A DNA stretch of 64,000 nucleotides from Salinicola tamaricis (GCF_003006155.1 NZ_CP023559.1:930001-994000), one strand, 5' to 3'. Counted from the stretch's first letter, positions 43,840 to 52,766 are shown. Numbers and translations are program-made. Notes: generated by a model not told the origin, from the letters alone.

Positions 43840-44176
43840 GGGGTTCCTTGCTGCGTGAAGGCATGCGCTCGGCCACCTCGCCAGCGGCCGCGCGGCGCGC
43901 TGACAGGAGATCGCCTCGGTGGCAGGGGCGAGACCGGCTGGAGATCGGGGCAAGTGGGCGTTCGGCGCGGGATCGCACTCGGCGCCCAGGCACCGACTCA
44001 TACCAAAGCCTAAGTTTAATACCAAAGTATAATGTGCAGGTATAGTACGCTCGCTAACTAGTGGCTGTCGATACAGCCACCACTGAGGGCGTCAAGGCAT
44101 GGCTTATCGGCCCCGCCGCGCTGAGCTTGAGCGCGTCGGTCCGAGACTGGTGGATCGGCATAGCGGATCGAAGGGT
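43840..44176. other. Gene-free gap between fdhD and the molybdoenzyme gene
   Basis: 337 bases without a supportable gene. It holds the likely minus-strand promoter of the oxidoreductase in an AT-rich patch around 43995-44050, with a direct repeat described separately, and the end of the fdhD transcript. I see no hairpin with a T run here. Confidence 0.5.
44000..44027. promoter_or_regulatory. Direct repeat ATACCAAAG, candidate regulator sites
   Basis: ATACCAAAG occurs at 44000-44008 and again at 44019-44027 (19-base period, about two helical turns) in an AT-rich island about 160 bases upstream of the molybdoenzyme ATG. TATACT on the minus strand just beyond (near 44027-44032) could be a -10 element. 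A regulator is not identified. Confidence 0.4.
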
Positions 44177-44983
44177 TCAGCGATCGCCGCGGCTCAGCAG
44201 TTCGAGCCGCCGGCCGCGGTGGCAGTTGATCAGGGTGAGATTGCAGGCCCGCGCCACTTCTACCGCCAGGCGCGAGGGGTAGGAGAGCGTCGCCAGGGTC
44301 GCAATGCCCGCGCGGACGCTCTTCTGAACCAGTTCCAGGCTGCAGCGGCTCGAGGTCATTGCCCAGGCGGCCTGACGGCCCTGGCGCAGCCCCTCGCCGA
44401 TCACCTTGTCTAGGGCATTGTGACGGCCGATATCGCGCCCTGCGGCGATCAATTCACCGTCGGCGGCGAAGCTCAGGGCCAGATGCATGCCGCTTTCAGC
44501 GCGGGCCTCCAGCGCCGCCAGCCCGCTGCGCAGCACCGCCGGTGCCGGGGGGCTGGCCGGCGCCAGTCGCGTCAGCCCGAACAGCAGCTGCGACTCTTCC
44601 TGCACGCCGCAGGCGCCGCAACCGCTGGTAGTGGTAGTGGCCCGCGCCTGCCCCGCCGCGCGACGTTCGATCCGCGCCGCCACGTTCAGGCGCACGCGAT
44701 GGCCATGGCGGCTGCTCTCGCAGGCGAGCGACTCGATATCGGCATAGCGGTCGATCACCCCTTCGCTGAAGGCGAATCCCACGGCCAGCGCTTCGAGCTG
44801 ATCCGGCGTCGCCAGCACGGTGGCGTAGGCGGTGTCGTTGAAGAGAATCGAAACCGGCCGCTCCTGCGGCCCCGGCAGCGCGCCGAGATCGGTCTCGCTG
44901 CTGTCGTGGTAGGCGTCGGTAGCGCCGTCGCCCCCTGGCTGAGAGACGGCCTGGGGCATGGCATGAGGAGAATCTGGCGTCAT
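44177..44983 (-). CDS. fdhD: Formate dehydrogenase accessory sulfurtransferase FdhD
   Basis: 268 residues. Moves sulfur from the IscS desulfurase to the molybdenum cofactor to make FdhF-type enzymes active. The essential CxxC is in SGCGACGVQEE, and AAGRDIGRHNALDKVIG is a diagnostic FdhD motif; SSRCSLELVQKSVRAGI corresponds to the usual TSRAS-like helix but with a Cys. Lies upstream of the FdhF/YdeP-like gene on the same strand, consistent with maturing that enzyme. The frame is intact. Confidence 0.93.
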   Translation of the reverse strand: MTPDSPHAMPQAVSQPGGDGATDAYHDSSETDLGALPGPQERPVSILFNDTAYATVLATPDQLEALAVGFAFSEGVIDRYADIESLACESSRHGHRVRLNVAARIERRAAGQARATTTTSGCGACGVQEESQLLFGLTRLAPASPPAPAVLRSGLAALEARAESGMHLALSFAADGELIAAGRDIGRHNALDKVIGEGLRQGRQAAWAMTSSRCSLELVQKSVRAGIATLATLSYPSRLAVEVARACNLTLINCHRGRRLELLSRGDR

Positions 44984-45112
44984 CGGCTATCGCAGCTATT
45001 CACGGGGAGCGGAAATCGAACCGAGCGGAGTTCGGTGTACGGAAAGATCGAGCGTAGCGGAGAGAATGCGCGAAGGGATAGCAGCAAGGCGGTATTCAAG
45101 GTCGTGCCCGAA

Positions 45113-45138
45113 GCATCCGGCGGCTCGCCGCCGGATGC
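45113..45138 (-). terminator. Perfect hairpin after the entericidin gene
   Basis: A 12-bp perfect stem (GCATCCGGCGGC / GCCGCCGGATGC) with a 2-base loop begins 8 bases after the entericidin stop. Only a short TT follows on the minus strand, so it may be a weak terminator or an mRNA-stabilising hairpin. Confidence 0.55.
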
Positions 45139-45146
45139 CTCTCACC

Positions 45147-45278
45147 TCAGTTGGCGGCATCCTGTACCGCTTCGCCACCCTCTTCGATGTCCTGGCCCGC
45201 ACCGCTGACGGTGTTGCATCCGGAGAGGATGCCGGCACCCAGCAGGGCGAGCAGAGACAGCGCAATCAGTCGTTTCAT
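45147..45278 (-). CDS. Entericidin A/B family small lipoprotein
   Basis: A 43-residue gene, easily missed. MKRLIALSLLALLGAGILSG is the signal, followed by the lipidated Cys21, then NTVSGAGQDIEEGGEAVQDAAN, an amphipathic helix typical of entericidins (cited in two halves: NTVSGAGQDIE and EGGEAVQDAAN). GGAGG lies 8 bases upstream of ATG 45276-45278. In E. coli EcnA/EcnB form a toxin/antidote pair under stationary-phase and osmotic control; only one member is present here. Membrane protein; role uncertain in this organism. Confidence 0.85.
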   Translation of the reverse strand: MKRLIALSLLALLGAGILSGCNTVSGAGQDIEEGGEAVQDAAN

Positions 45279-45507
45279 CGTTGTCGTCCTCCATAACGTT
45301 TCTTGGCGAGTGGCCCGAGGTGCCACCGAGGCCGGATTCTGGCCGACCCACTGTCAACATAGCAGAGGCGACCCCGCTGCGCGCTGTCTACCCACCAACG
45401 CCTCGCCGCCCCGCCGTGGCCCCGACGCTCGGCGTCACGGCACTCGACGTCGCGGCGTAGCCGCCCGTAGAGTAGGCGCTTTCTGCCGCCGATCTGCCGG
45501 AGCCGTC

Positions 45508-45933
45508 ATGCCGACCTTCACCCTCGACCCTCGCCTCGAACAGGACAGTCTGCACGTCATCGACCTGACGCTGTGCCAGCTGCGACTGAGCCGCGACGCC
45601 CGCTACCCCTGGGCGATCCTGATTCCGCGCCGCCCCGAGGTGGTCGAGCTCTACCATCTCGATAGCGAGGCGCAGGCTCTGCTATGGCGCGAGGGCACGC
45701 GCCTGGGCGAAGCGATGATGCACCACTACGCGGGCGACAAGCTCAATGTGGCGACGCTGGGGAACATGGTGCCGCAGCTGCATCTGCACGTGATCGTGCG
45801 CACCCGCGGAGACGAGGCTTGGCCGGGGCCGGTGTGGGGCCAGGGCGAGCCGCGCGCCTATACCGAAGCCGCCCTGGAGAGCCGCCGCGGCGAACTCGAA
45901 CAGTTGGCGCGCGAGGCCGGCCTCGTCGACTGA
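45508..45933 (+). CDS. HIT domain protein
   Basis: 141 residues with the histidine triad motif in QLHLHVIVRT (HxHxxx) preceded by KLNVATLGNMVP. HIT proteins hydrolyse nucleotide phosphoramidates and related dinucleotides. The sequence is closer to the short proteobacterial HIT hydrolases of the diadenosine-tetraphosphate hydrolase type than to HinT (inference). ATG 45508; a long upstream frame is spurious because it runs through the entericidin gene. Ends just before palindromic repeat copy 3. Confidence 0.88.
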   Translation: MPTFTLDPRLEQDSLHVIDLTLCQLRLSRDARYPWAILIPRRPEVVELYHLDSEAQALLWREGTRLGEAMMHHYAGDKLNVATLGNMVPQLHLHVIVRTRGDEAWPGPVWGQGEPRAYTEAALESRRGELEQLAREAGLVD

Positions 45934-45937
45934 ACTC

Positions 45938-46094
45938 AGAGGGTGTTTACAAAATGCCTGCGCTCGGCAATACGGCGTTAAAACCGGCCTCAAAATGCTC
46001 ATTTACCCCATGTAAACTCCGCTTTTTCGACCGATTTTGCCTTAGCTACGCGCCCCGGTCTGGCCTTCGCTCGCCGAATTTGTAAACACCCTCT
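45938..46094. repeat. Palindromic intergenic repeat, copy 3
   Basis: 157 bp bounded by AGAGGGTGTTTACAAA (45938-45953) and TTTGTAAACACCCTCT (46079-46094). The core matches copy 1 (GCTCGGCAATACGGCGTTAA, CTCATTTAC, GTAAACTCCG, CCTTCGCTCG); an extra stretch of about 16 bases (around AGCTACGCGCCCCGGTC) sits in the right arm. It fills the gap between convergent HIT and NicO-type genes. Confidence 0.85.
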
Positions 46095-47135
46095 CAGGAA
46101 GCGCTATGTGCCCCCGGCAACAGCGGCGAGCCCGCGGCCGCCCCGGCGTGCCCAGAAAGGGCGCGCCGGGTGCCGGGCCCTGCTGCCACTGGGCTAGCGT
46201 GAGCGAGAGGCCCAGCGCCAGGATCACCGCGCCGCCGGCAAAGCCGACCCAGGCGCCCCAGGGCCGCCCCCCGGAGAGCGGGGCCAGCCGCCGCTGGGTC
46301 CACTCCCGCGCCAGCACGCTCGCCAGGGCCAGCGACGACACCGTCAGCGCCGTGCCCAGCGACATCGCCAGCACTGCCACCACACCCTTGCCGAACTGAT
46401 CCAGCAGCGCCGAGGCCCCCAGCAGCAACCGCACCGCTGCAAGGGGCGAACGCCGATGGAGAGCACCGTCAGCGCCGCCGAGCCCCAGGCCTGGGCACTC
46501 TGGGGCGAGACGTGATGGTCATGGCCACAGCCGCAACCGGCGCCGTGATCATGGATATGTTCATGGATACGATCATGAGCGTGATCATGGCCGTGAGCGT
46601 GACCAGTCGCCGCCCGAGGCGCGGCGTGCCAGCGCCACAGCCGACGCAGCGAGCGCCAGCACAGCCACAGCCCGACCAGCGCCACCATCACGAAGCTCGC
46701 CAGTTCCGCCTGATCGACGCTGGCCATCGCCTCGCGGGTCAGCCAGCCGAACCCGAACACCAGTACCGCGACCAGTCCGATCGCCACCAGCCCCTGCAGC
46801 AGCGAAGCGAGCGCGGAGAGCACGATGGCGCGCTGCCAGGCCCCACCCTGGGAGGCGAGATAGGTGCTCAATACCACCTTGCCATGGCCCGGCCCCGCGG
46901 CGTGAAAGACGCCGTAGCCGAAGCTGACGCCGAGCAGCACGCTCCAGGTGGTGAGCCCCGGAGCGCGGTCGATGGCGGTGATTGCCGAGGTCAGGGCGTG
47001 GTAGAGATCGCGCTGCCACAGCACCACCTGCACCGCCGCCTGCTGCCACCAGCCGAGCCAGTAGATCAGCGCGGCAGCGAACAGCACGCCGCCCAGCGCG
47101 AGTGTCACGCTGCGCCAGGGGCTCAACCGGAACAT
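46094..47135 (-). CDS. NicO-type nickel/cobalt transporter (RcnA-like), frameshifted
   Basis: Membrane metal exporter or importer of about 346 residues. The N-terminal half has ATG 47133-47135 and helices such as SFGYGVFHAAGPGHGKVVLSTYL (the HAAGPGHGK motif is diagnostic). A His-rich loop follows (HAHGHDHAHDRIHEHIHDHG, GCGHDHH) that binds metal. The frame breaks near 46430-46445 (before RLLLGASALLDQF), and probably again near 46100-46170: the open frame runs into the repeat to 46042, whereas the neighbouring frame ends GAHSAS with a TGA exactly at the repeat boundary (46094). Overlaps the DUF1007 gene by 13 bases. Confidence 0.85.
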
Positions 47136-47848
47136 CGAATCTCTCCGGTTTCGGCGAAGAAGCGCCCCAGATTGGGCTCGCCGGTCTCGGTCTTGTCGAG
47201 CATCGCCGCCTCCATCACCTTCTGCGGATCGGGCTTGGCCTTGACGATACGCGTGGTGCAACCGGGCGGTGCACGATCCAGGGTGAGCGCCTCGGGCAGC
47301 GGCTGGGAGCCGTCGGCGTTGGCCTCGTGGACCATCTCGATGTAATAGGTGGGATCGAAGACGCGGTAGCGCAGCAGATGCCCGCCCAGCGCCACCGGCT
47401 GTGCCAGCGGCAGCACGAACTCGAAAACCAGCCGCTCGCCGTCGATCTCGGTATTGGTGTCGACCACCTCGGCCTGGGCCAGCTCGCGCCCGTCGAGATC
47501 GATCCAGGTCAGGTTGTGCTGGGTGGCGAGGTTGTTGCGGATCTCGCCGCCCAGGGCATCCAGCCGCTCCGCCATGCTGCTGTCGTCATCGACGCTGGCC
47601 AGCTCCTCCATCACCACCTGACTATAGAAGGGGTCCATGCGCCACTGCTGACGCAGCGCCTCGAGCCTCCCCTGGGCATCGAACTCACCGCGCACGCTGA
47701 TATCGACCCAGCCGTGGGGGTGGGCCGAAGCCAGCGGCGACCAGCCCAGCATGCACAACCCCAACCCTATACTCAGCCCCGCCTGCCTGGACAGATTCAG
47801 CCCCAGCCGAGCCAAGCGGCGCCGACATGCGTGCAACTTGTGGTTCAC
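47123..47848 (-). CDS. DUF1007 family periplasmic protein
   Basis: 241 residues with a signal peptide (LSIGLGLCMLGWSPLASAHP). The mature protein begins HPHGWVDISVRGEFD, the diagnostic start of DUF1007, with His residues that could bind metal. The family is nearly always paired with NicO-type transporters, as here, and probably delivers or buffers the metal in the periplasm (inference). The gene starts inside the previous one (ATGA at 47845-47848) and ends inside the NicO gene, so the operon is tightly coupled. Confidence 0.88.
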   Translation of the reverse strand: MNHKLHACRRRLARLGLNLSRQAGLSIGLGLCMLGWSPLASAHPHGWVDISVRGEFDAQGRLEALRQQWRMDPFYSQVVMEELASVDDDSSMAERLDALGGEIRNNLATQHNLTWIDLDGRELAQAEVVDTNTEIDGERLVFEFVLPLAQPVALGGHLLRYRVFDPTYYIEMVHEANADGSQPLPEALTLDRAPPGCTTRIVKAKPDPQKVMEAAMLDKTETGEPNLGRFFAETGEIRCSG

Positions 47849-48258
47849 GGCAGCAAGCCCAGGCGACGCTGCACGTCGATGAACAGCGGATCCAGCGACA
47901 CGGCATCCAGCGGCTGGCCGCCGCGACGCCCGCTCAGGGTGAGATAGGTATCCCCGTTCTGCAGTACCAGCCCAGGCGGGCGCTGGCTGCCGCCGGTCAC
48001 CTCGGCGTGTATCTCGTAGCCGCTGCGCGAAGCGAGCACCGCATCGATCTGGCGCAGGTCACCGTCGGCCTGACGAATCACGAAGCCGCGCTCGGCGAGC
48101 ATCGCCAGCGTCGCGCGCAGGGTGGCATCCTCGCTGGCGCTGACAGCGATACTGCGCGGCTGTGCCGGCGGGTTCACAGCGCAGCCGGCGAGCCCCAGCA
48201 GCAGAATCAGCGTCAACGAAAGCCCACGGCGCGGGATACGGGGTAAACGGGGACTCAT
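47845..48258 (-). CDS. Putative lipoprotein of the NicO operon
   Basis: 137 residues. The lipoprotein signal SLTLILLLGLAGC is followed by a small domain with ATLRATLAMLAERGFVIRQAD and DAVLASRSGYEIHAEVTGG. No known family, but it resembles small envelope domains that repeat a helix and beta sheet. Start overlaps the previous gene (ATGA) and end overlaps DUF1007. Its linkage to metal genes suggests an envelope role in the same system, not demonstrated. Confidence 0.65.
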   Translation of the reverse strand: MSPRLPRIPRRGLSLTLILLLGLAGCAVNPPAQPRSIAVSASEDATLRATLAMLAERGFVIRQADGDLRQIDAVLASRSGYEIHAEVTGGSQRPPGLVLQNGDTYLTLSGRRGGQPLDAVSLDPLFIDVQRRLGLLP

Positions 48259-48872
48259 GGGCTGGCTCCTGGCGCGGCCGGCGCCGCCAGCTGGGACGCG
48301 ATCGACTGGCGCAGCTGGGCGCAGAAGCCGGGCTGATTGTAGCTGCGGGCATCGATCAGATAGCCGTTATGGTCGACGACCACCGAGTCGCGGTCGACGT
48401 AGGTGGTCGTCTCAGGCGTGACCACCGAGACCCGCTCGATCTGTACCGGGTCGGTGTTGTAGCCACCGCCGAAGCCCTGGAACACCCCCAGCGAGTAGCC
48501 GTGGCTACCACCGAGGCCGAAGCCGCCCCAGAAGCCGGTACGCCCGAAGGGGCTGTCGACCGCCCCCAGCCCGGGCTGGGCGGTACGCCGCTCGGCGCTG
48601 ACCAGGCCCAGCTTGGCGTCAGTGTCGAGCACCCGGTAGCCCTGCTGCTCCAGCGCCTGGCGGGTGGCGCGCAGACGCGCCAGGGTCTCCCCGGTGGCCG
48701 GCCACTGGCAGGCGGCGGGCAGTGAATCCGAACGAGTGGCGGCGAGCGGCTCCGGCGTGGCCAGCGACTGACAGCCGCTGGTCAGCGCCACCACCGCACC
48801 GACCACGAACCAGCCCGAAGGGCTGGAGCGCATCGCGCGGGGCCAGCGGCGACACCAGAATGACGGTTTCAT
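48255..48872 (-). CDS. Putative lipoprotein, first gene of the NicO operon
   Basis: 205 residues with a lipobox in VVALTSGCQS. The N-terminal part of the mature protein (ARLRATRQALEQQGYRVLDTD) is similar in style to the next lipoprotein (ATLAMLAERGFVIRQAD), suggesting the two share a fold. A Gly/Phe-rich middle follows (FGRTGFWGGFGLGGSHGYS). Start ATG 48870-48872 with GAGGAGAG. First of four overlapping genes running to NicO. Function unknown. Confidence 0.62.
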   Translation of the reverse strand: MKPSFWCRRWPRAMRSSPSGWFVVGAVVALTSGCQSLATPEPLAATRSDSLPAACQWPATGETLARLRATRQALEQQGYRVLDTDAKLGLVSAERRTAQPGLGAVDSPFGRTGFWGGFGLGGSHGYSLGVFQGFGGGYNTDPVQIERVSVVTPETTTYVDRDSVVVDHNGYLIDARSYNQPGFCAQLRQSIASQLAAPAAPGASP

Positions 48873-49070
48873 GGCACTCTCCTCGAGAGGCAACGGCGAA
48901 CAGCGTGAGCATGCCAGTTGGTCCTTCGCCGGTCCATGTCCATTAGGCTTTGTCCGAAAACTGTCTGCGCTCCAGCGCATGCCGCGGGCAGGGCCGTCGC
49001 CGCGGCCGTCGAACGACGCTATGCTGGTGACGCCACTGCCCCCACGCCATCAGCCATAGCCGAGGATTCG

Positions 49071-50213
49071 ATGAAGATCGTCATTGCTCCCGACAGTTAT
49101 AAGGACGCACTCAGCGCCCGCGAGGCCGCTGCCGCCGTAGCCCGCGGCATTGCCCACGAGTGGTCCGACGCGAGCCTGCATGAGTGCCCCATGGGCGATG
49201 GCGGCGAAGGCACGCTGGATGCGCTGCTCGCGGCCACCGGCGCCGAGCGCCGCCACGCGCGGGTGCAGGATGCGCTGGGGCGCCCGGCAGAGGCGAGCTG
49301 GGGCTGGCTCGCCGAGTCGCGCACCGCCTTCATCGAACTGGCAGAAGCGAGCGGGCTGCAGGCCCTGACCCGGGATGAACGCACCGCCCTGCACAGCACC
49401 ACCCACGGGGTCGGCGAGCTGATTCTGGCCGCACTGAACGCCGGCGCACGCCACCTCGTGCTGACACTGGGCGGCAGCGCCACCAACGACGCCGGTGCCG
49501 GCATGCTGGCAGCCCTCGGCGCCCGGCTGCTGGATGGCGACGGCCAGCCGCTGCCCGCGGGCGGCGCGGCGCTGGCCGAGCTGGCGATACTCGATCTCGA
49601 TGGCCTCGACCCGCGGCTCGCCCAATTGACGGTTCAGACCGCCGTCGATGTCGATAACCCGCTGCTGGGCCCGCGCGGCGCCAGCGCCATCTTCGGCCCG
49701 CAGAAAGGCGCCAGCGACGCCGATGTCGAGCGTTTGGACGCGGCGTTGGCGCACTTCGCCGACCACGCCGCCCAGGTCCTCGGCGAGGACCACCGCGAGC
49801 TGCCCGGCGCCGGCGCCGCCGGCGGCATGGGCTTTGCCGCCCGCGCCTTTCTCGCTGCCGAGCTGCGCCCCGGGATCGAGCTGGTCATGGCGCAGGTGGG
49901 GTTCGACGCGCTACTCGCCGACGCCGACTGGGTGATCACCGGCGAGGGCCAGCTCGACGGTCAGAGCCTCTCCGGCAAGACGCCGATCGGCATCGCCCGG
50001 CGCGCGCAGCAGCATGGCGTACCCAGCGTAGTGCTGGCCGGTCGCCTGGGCGACGGCTGGCAGGCAGCCTTCGACCACGGCGTCACCGCCGCCTTCGCCC
50101 TCGCCGACGGTCCGCTCAGCCTCGACGCCGCGCTCAACCGCTGCGCCGCCCTGCTGGAGGACAACGCCCGCAGCCTGGCACGGGTGTGGCGCGCAGGGCG
50201 CGAGCGGGCCTGA
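49071..50213 (+). CDS. glxK: Glycerate 2-kinase (GarK/GlxK family)
   Basis: Phosphorylates D-glycerate to 2-phosphoglycerate. 380 residues with the family N-terminus MKIVIAPDSYKDALSA, then ECPMGDGGEGT, TLGGSATNDAGAGMLAALG, IFGPQKGAS and WVITGEGQLDGQSLSGKTP, all intact. ATG 49071. It stands alone; no glyoxylate carboligase or tartronate semialdehyde reductase is adjacent. The symbol is by family only; garK is equally possible. Confidence 0.93.
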   Translation: MKIVIAPDSYKDALSAREAAAAVARGIAHEWSDASLHECPMGDGGEGTLDALLAATGAERRHARVQDALGRPAEASWGWLAESRTAFIELAEASGLQALTRDERTALHSTTHGVGELILAALNAGARHLVLTLGGSATNDAGAGMLAALGARLLDGDGQPLPAGGAALAELAILDLDGLDPRLAQLTVQTAVDVDNPLLGPRGASAIFGPQKGASDADVERLDAALAHFADHAAQVLGEDHRELPGAGAAGGMGFAARAFLAAELRPGIELVMAQVGFDALLADADWVITGEGQLDGQSLSGKTPIGIARRAQQHGVPSVVLAGRLGDGWQAAFDHGVTAAFALADGPLSLDAALNRCAALLEDNARSLARVWRAGRERA

Positions 50214-50344
50214 GAGGATATCCCTTTCCCCGGGACGGCTAGGATAGTCGCCGCCTATGCCGGCCATATCCAGGCTTGGCTGGGCAGCGGCGGCATGGCG
50301 GCATACACTTTGGTCGCGCCCATCGCTTTTTAAGGAGGAATGTC

Positions 50345-50818
50345 ATGTCGGATACCAATGCCATCGGTCTGCACGCATCTGCAGCCGAGCAGCTCGCCGA
50401 GAAGCTCAACGCGCTGCTGGCCAACTATCAGATCTTCTATATGAACGTTCGCGGCTACCACTGGAACGTCAAGGGTGAGCAGTTCTTCGAACTCCATGCC
50501 AAGTTCGAGGAGATCTACACCGACCTGCTGACCAAGGTCGACGAGGTCGCCGAGCGCATCCTGACCCTGGGCTATCAGCCGCTGCACGCCTACAGCGACT
50601 ACTTCGCGGTATCGAAGATCCAGGAAGACACCAAGGTTTCCGACGGCAAGCAGTGCGTACGTGGTTTGGTGACGGGTCTCCAGGTGCTGATCGAGCTGCA
50701 GCGCGATCTGCTCTCGCAGGCCAGCGACGCCGACGACGAGGGCACCGCCTCGCTGGCGAGCGACTATATCCGCGAGCAGGAGAAAACGGTCTGGATGCTC
50801 AACGCCTATCTGGGCTGA
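50345..50818 (+). CDS. dps: DNA-binding ferritin-like protein Dps
   Basis: 157 residues. Twelve-subunit mini-ferritin that stores iron and protects DNA in starvation and oxidative stress. The ferroxidase centre is visible in GYHWNVKGEQFFELHAKFEE (His39, His51 and the acidic residues after it). Excellent ribosome site AAGGAGGA 6-7 bases before ATG 50345. A strong terminator follows. Confidence 0.95.
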   Translation: MSDTNAIGLHASAAEQLAEKLNALLANYQIFYMNVRGYHWNVKGEQFFELHAKFEEIYTDLLTKVDEVAERILTLGYQPLHAYSDYFAVSKIQEDTKVSDGKQCVRGLVTGLQVLIELQRDLLSQASDADDEGTASLASDYIREQEKTVWMLNAYLG

Positions 50819-50862
50819 GCCCCTCGGCCGCCCCGTTCGCGCTCAGCCTCGCTGATGCCATC

Positions 50863-50895
50863 GATGCCGCCCTCCGGGGCGGCATCGTCTTTTTA
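50863..50895 (+). terminator. Rho-independent terminator after dps
   Basis: A 10-bp perfect stem (GATGCCGCCC / GGGCGGCATC) with loop TCCG followed by GTCTTTTTA. Confidence 0.92.
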
Positions 50896-51029
50896 GGCCA
50901 CGGTTTATCTCGCCGATAGTCGCGTTTCATTAAACTTCGCCCCGACCCAGCCGATGTTGTGCGTTACCCACCATGAGCCTGGCGACCCGACAGGCTCGCG
51001 GCTTACTTCCCGCACCGCGGAGGCAAACC

Positions 51030-52766
51030 ATGTCCCTCGATACTCCCGCCGACAGCTCCGACTCACTCGCCGCCCCGCCGCTGGAGGCGCTGTGGCAGGC
51101 GGTCAACCGCTCCCAGGCCGTGATCGAGTTCGATCTCGATGGCCACGTGCTCGACGCCAATGCGCGCTTTCTCGAGGCCATGGGTTATCGCCGCGACGAG
51201 ATCATCGGCCAGCATCACCGCCTGTTCTGCGACGAGCGCCATGCCCAGAGCCGCGCCTACCAGGAGTTCTGGGGGCGCCTGGGACGTGGCGAATTCGTCA
51301 GCGGCGAGTTCAAGCGCGTCACCCGCCAGGGCGAAGAGATCTGGCTGCAGGCGACCTACAACCCGGTGCTCGATGACGAGGGCAAGCCGCACAAGGTGAT
51401 CAAGCTGGCCACGGACATTACCCTGCAGAAGCGTGCGGTCGCCGAGTACGAGGGCAAGGTCAAGGCCATCGATCGCGCCCAGGCAGTGATCGAGTTCGAT
51501 CTCGACGGCCATGTGCTCACCGCCAACCAGCACTTCCTCAATACCGTGGGCTACACCCTGGAGGAGATCGAGGGCCGCCACCATGCGCTGTTCTGTCAGC
51601 CGGACTACGCCAAGAGCGACGACTACCGCCAGTTCTGGGCGCGCCTGCGCCAGGGCGAATTCTACAGCGGCGAGTTCCGACGCCTCGACAAGCACGGCCG
51701 TGACATCTGGTTGCAGGCCACCTACAACCCGATCCTCGACGCCAGCGGGCGCCCCTACAAGGTGGTCAAGTTCGCCCACGACGTCACCGCCGAGCGCCAG
51801 CGCAACGCCGAGTTCAAAGGTCGGATCAACGCCATCGACCGCGCCCAGGCGGTGATCGAGTTCGATCTCAAGGGCAATATTCTCGCCGCCAACCAGAACT
51901 TCCTCGACACGCTGGGCTATCACGCCGACGAGATCGAGGGCCAGCATCACCGCATGTTCTGCGAATCCGAGCATGTGGTCAGCCGCGAGTATCGCGACTT
52001 CTGGCTGGCGCTGAGCCGTGGCGAGCTGTTCGACGGCCGCTTCATGCGCCTGGGCAAGCATGGCCGCCGGGTCTGGATCCAGGCCACCTACAATCCGATC
52101 TTCGATGCCGACGGCAAGCCCTACAAGGTGATCAAGTTCGCCACCGATATCACCGCCGAGGTCGAGCTGGAAGAATACATCCAGGCCCAGACCGAGGCCA
52201 TGAGCCAGTCGATCCATGCGCTCAACGCCTCCATTGCCTCGATCGCCGAGAACACCCAGTTGACCCGCTCGCTGGCCCGCGAGACCCAGCAGGAGGCCGG
52301 CCGCGGCACCCAGTCGCTGAGCGACTCGCGCGAGGCGATGGCAGCGATCCAGAAGTCTTCCGAGGATATCGATGCGATCGTCAAGGTGATCGGCGAGATC
52401 GCCTCGCAGACCAACCTGCTGGCGTTCAACGCCGCGATCGAGGCCGCCCGCGCCGGTGAGCACGGCCTGGGCTTCTCGGTGGTCGCCGACGAGGTGCGCA
52501 AGCTGGCCGAGAAGTCCGCTGATGCCACACGCCAGATCAACCGTCTGCTGGGCGAGTCGCTCAAGCGCATCGACAGCGGTAATGCCGTGACCCAACGTGC
52601 CACCGACTCCTTTGCACGTATCGTCGAGGGTGTGGCCCAGACCACCGACTCGATCGAGGAGATCGCCACCACCGTCAACGCCCAGCTCGAGACCGCCAAC
52701 CGGGTCGACGGCGCGATCCGTGAACTGGCCCGGGCGACCCGCGGCGAGGAGCGGGCCAGATCATGA
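51030..52766 (+). CDS. Soluble methyl-accepting chemotaxis protein with three PAS repeats
   Basis: 578 residues, no membrane segment. Three near-identical PAS domains start with QAVIEFDL at residues 29, 151 and 273: an exact 122-residue period. Each has the FWGRL/FWARL/FWLAL and WLQATYNP/WIQATYNP segments and a terminal A-TDIT or A-DVT. The C-terminal MCP signalling domain has the hairpin tip EIASQTNLLAFNAAIEAARA and RKLAEKSADATRQIN. Layout resembles BdlA/Aer2-like cytoplasmic receptors, which sense oxygen or redox through haem or FAD (ligand unknown here). No methyl-site or C-terminal CheR-binding pentapeptide is evident. Its stop overlaps the next gene's ATG. Confidence 0.9.
   Translation: MSLDTPADSSDSLAAPPLEALWQAVNRSQAVIEFDLDGHVLDANARFLEAMGYRRDEIIGQHHRLFCDERHAQSRAYQEFWGRLGRGEFVSGEFKRVTRQGEEIWLQATYNPVLDDEGKPHKVIKLATDITLQKRAVAEYEGKVKAIDRAQAVIEFDLDGHVLTANQHFLNTVGYTLEEIEGRHHALFCQPDYAKSDDYRQFWARLRQGEFYSGEFRRLDKHGRDIWLQATYNPILDASGRPYKVVKFAHDVTAERQRNAEFKGRINAIDRAQAVIEFDLKGNILAANQNFLDTLGYHADEIEGQHHRMFCESEHVVSREYRDFWLALSRGELFDGRFMRLGKHGRRVWIQATYNPIFDADGKPYKVIKFATDITAEVELEEYIQAQTEAMSQSIHALNASIASIAENTQLTRSLARETQQEAGRGTQSLSDSREAMAAIQKSSEDIDAIVKVIGEIASQTNLLAFNAAIEAARAGEHGLGFSVVADEVRKLAEKSADATRQINRLLGESLKRIDSGNAVTQRATDSFARIVEGVAQTTDSIEEIATTVNAQLETANRVDGAIRELARATRGEERARS
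51114..52211 (+). repeat. Three tandem 366-bp repeats encoding PAS domains
   Basis: The motif CAG-GC-GTGATCGAGTTCGATCT recurs at 51114, 51480 and 51846, exactly 366 bp apart, and the flanking DNA is also closely similar. This is an internal gene duplication. Recombination between copies would change the number of PAS domains. Confidence 0.85.

Noticed and set aside
48918-49070. N-terminal extension of glycerate kinase
   Set aside because: The frame is open upstream, but family members begin with MKIVIAPDSYKDALSA at 49071.
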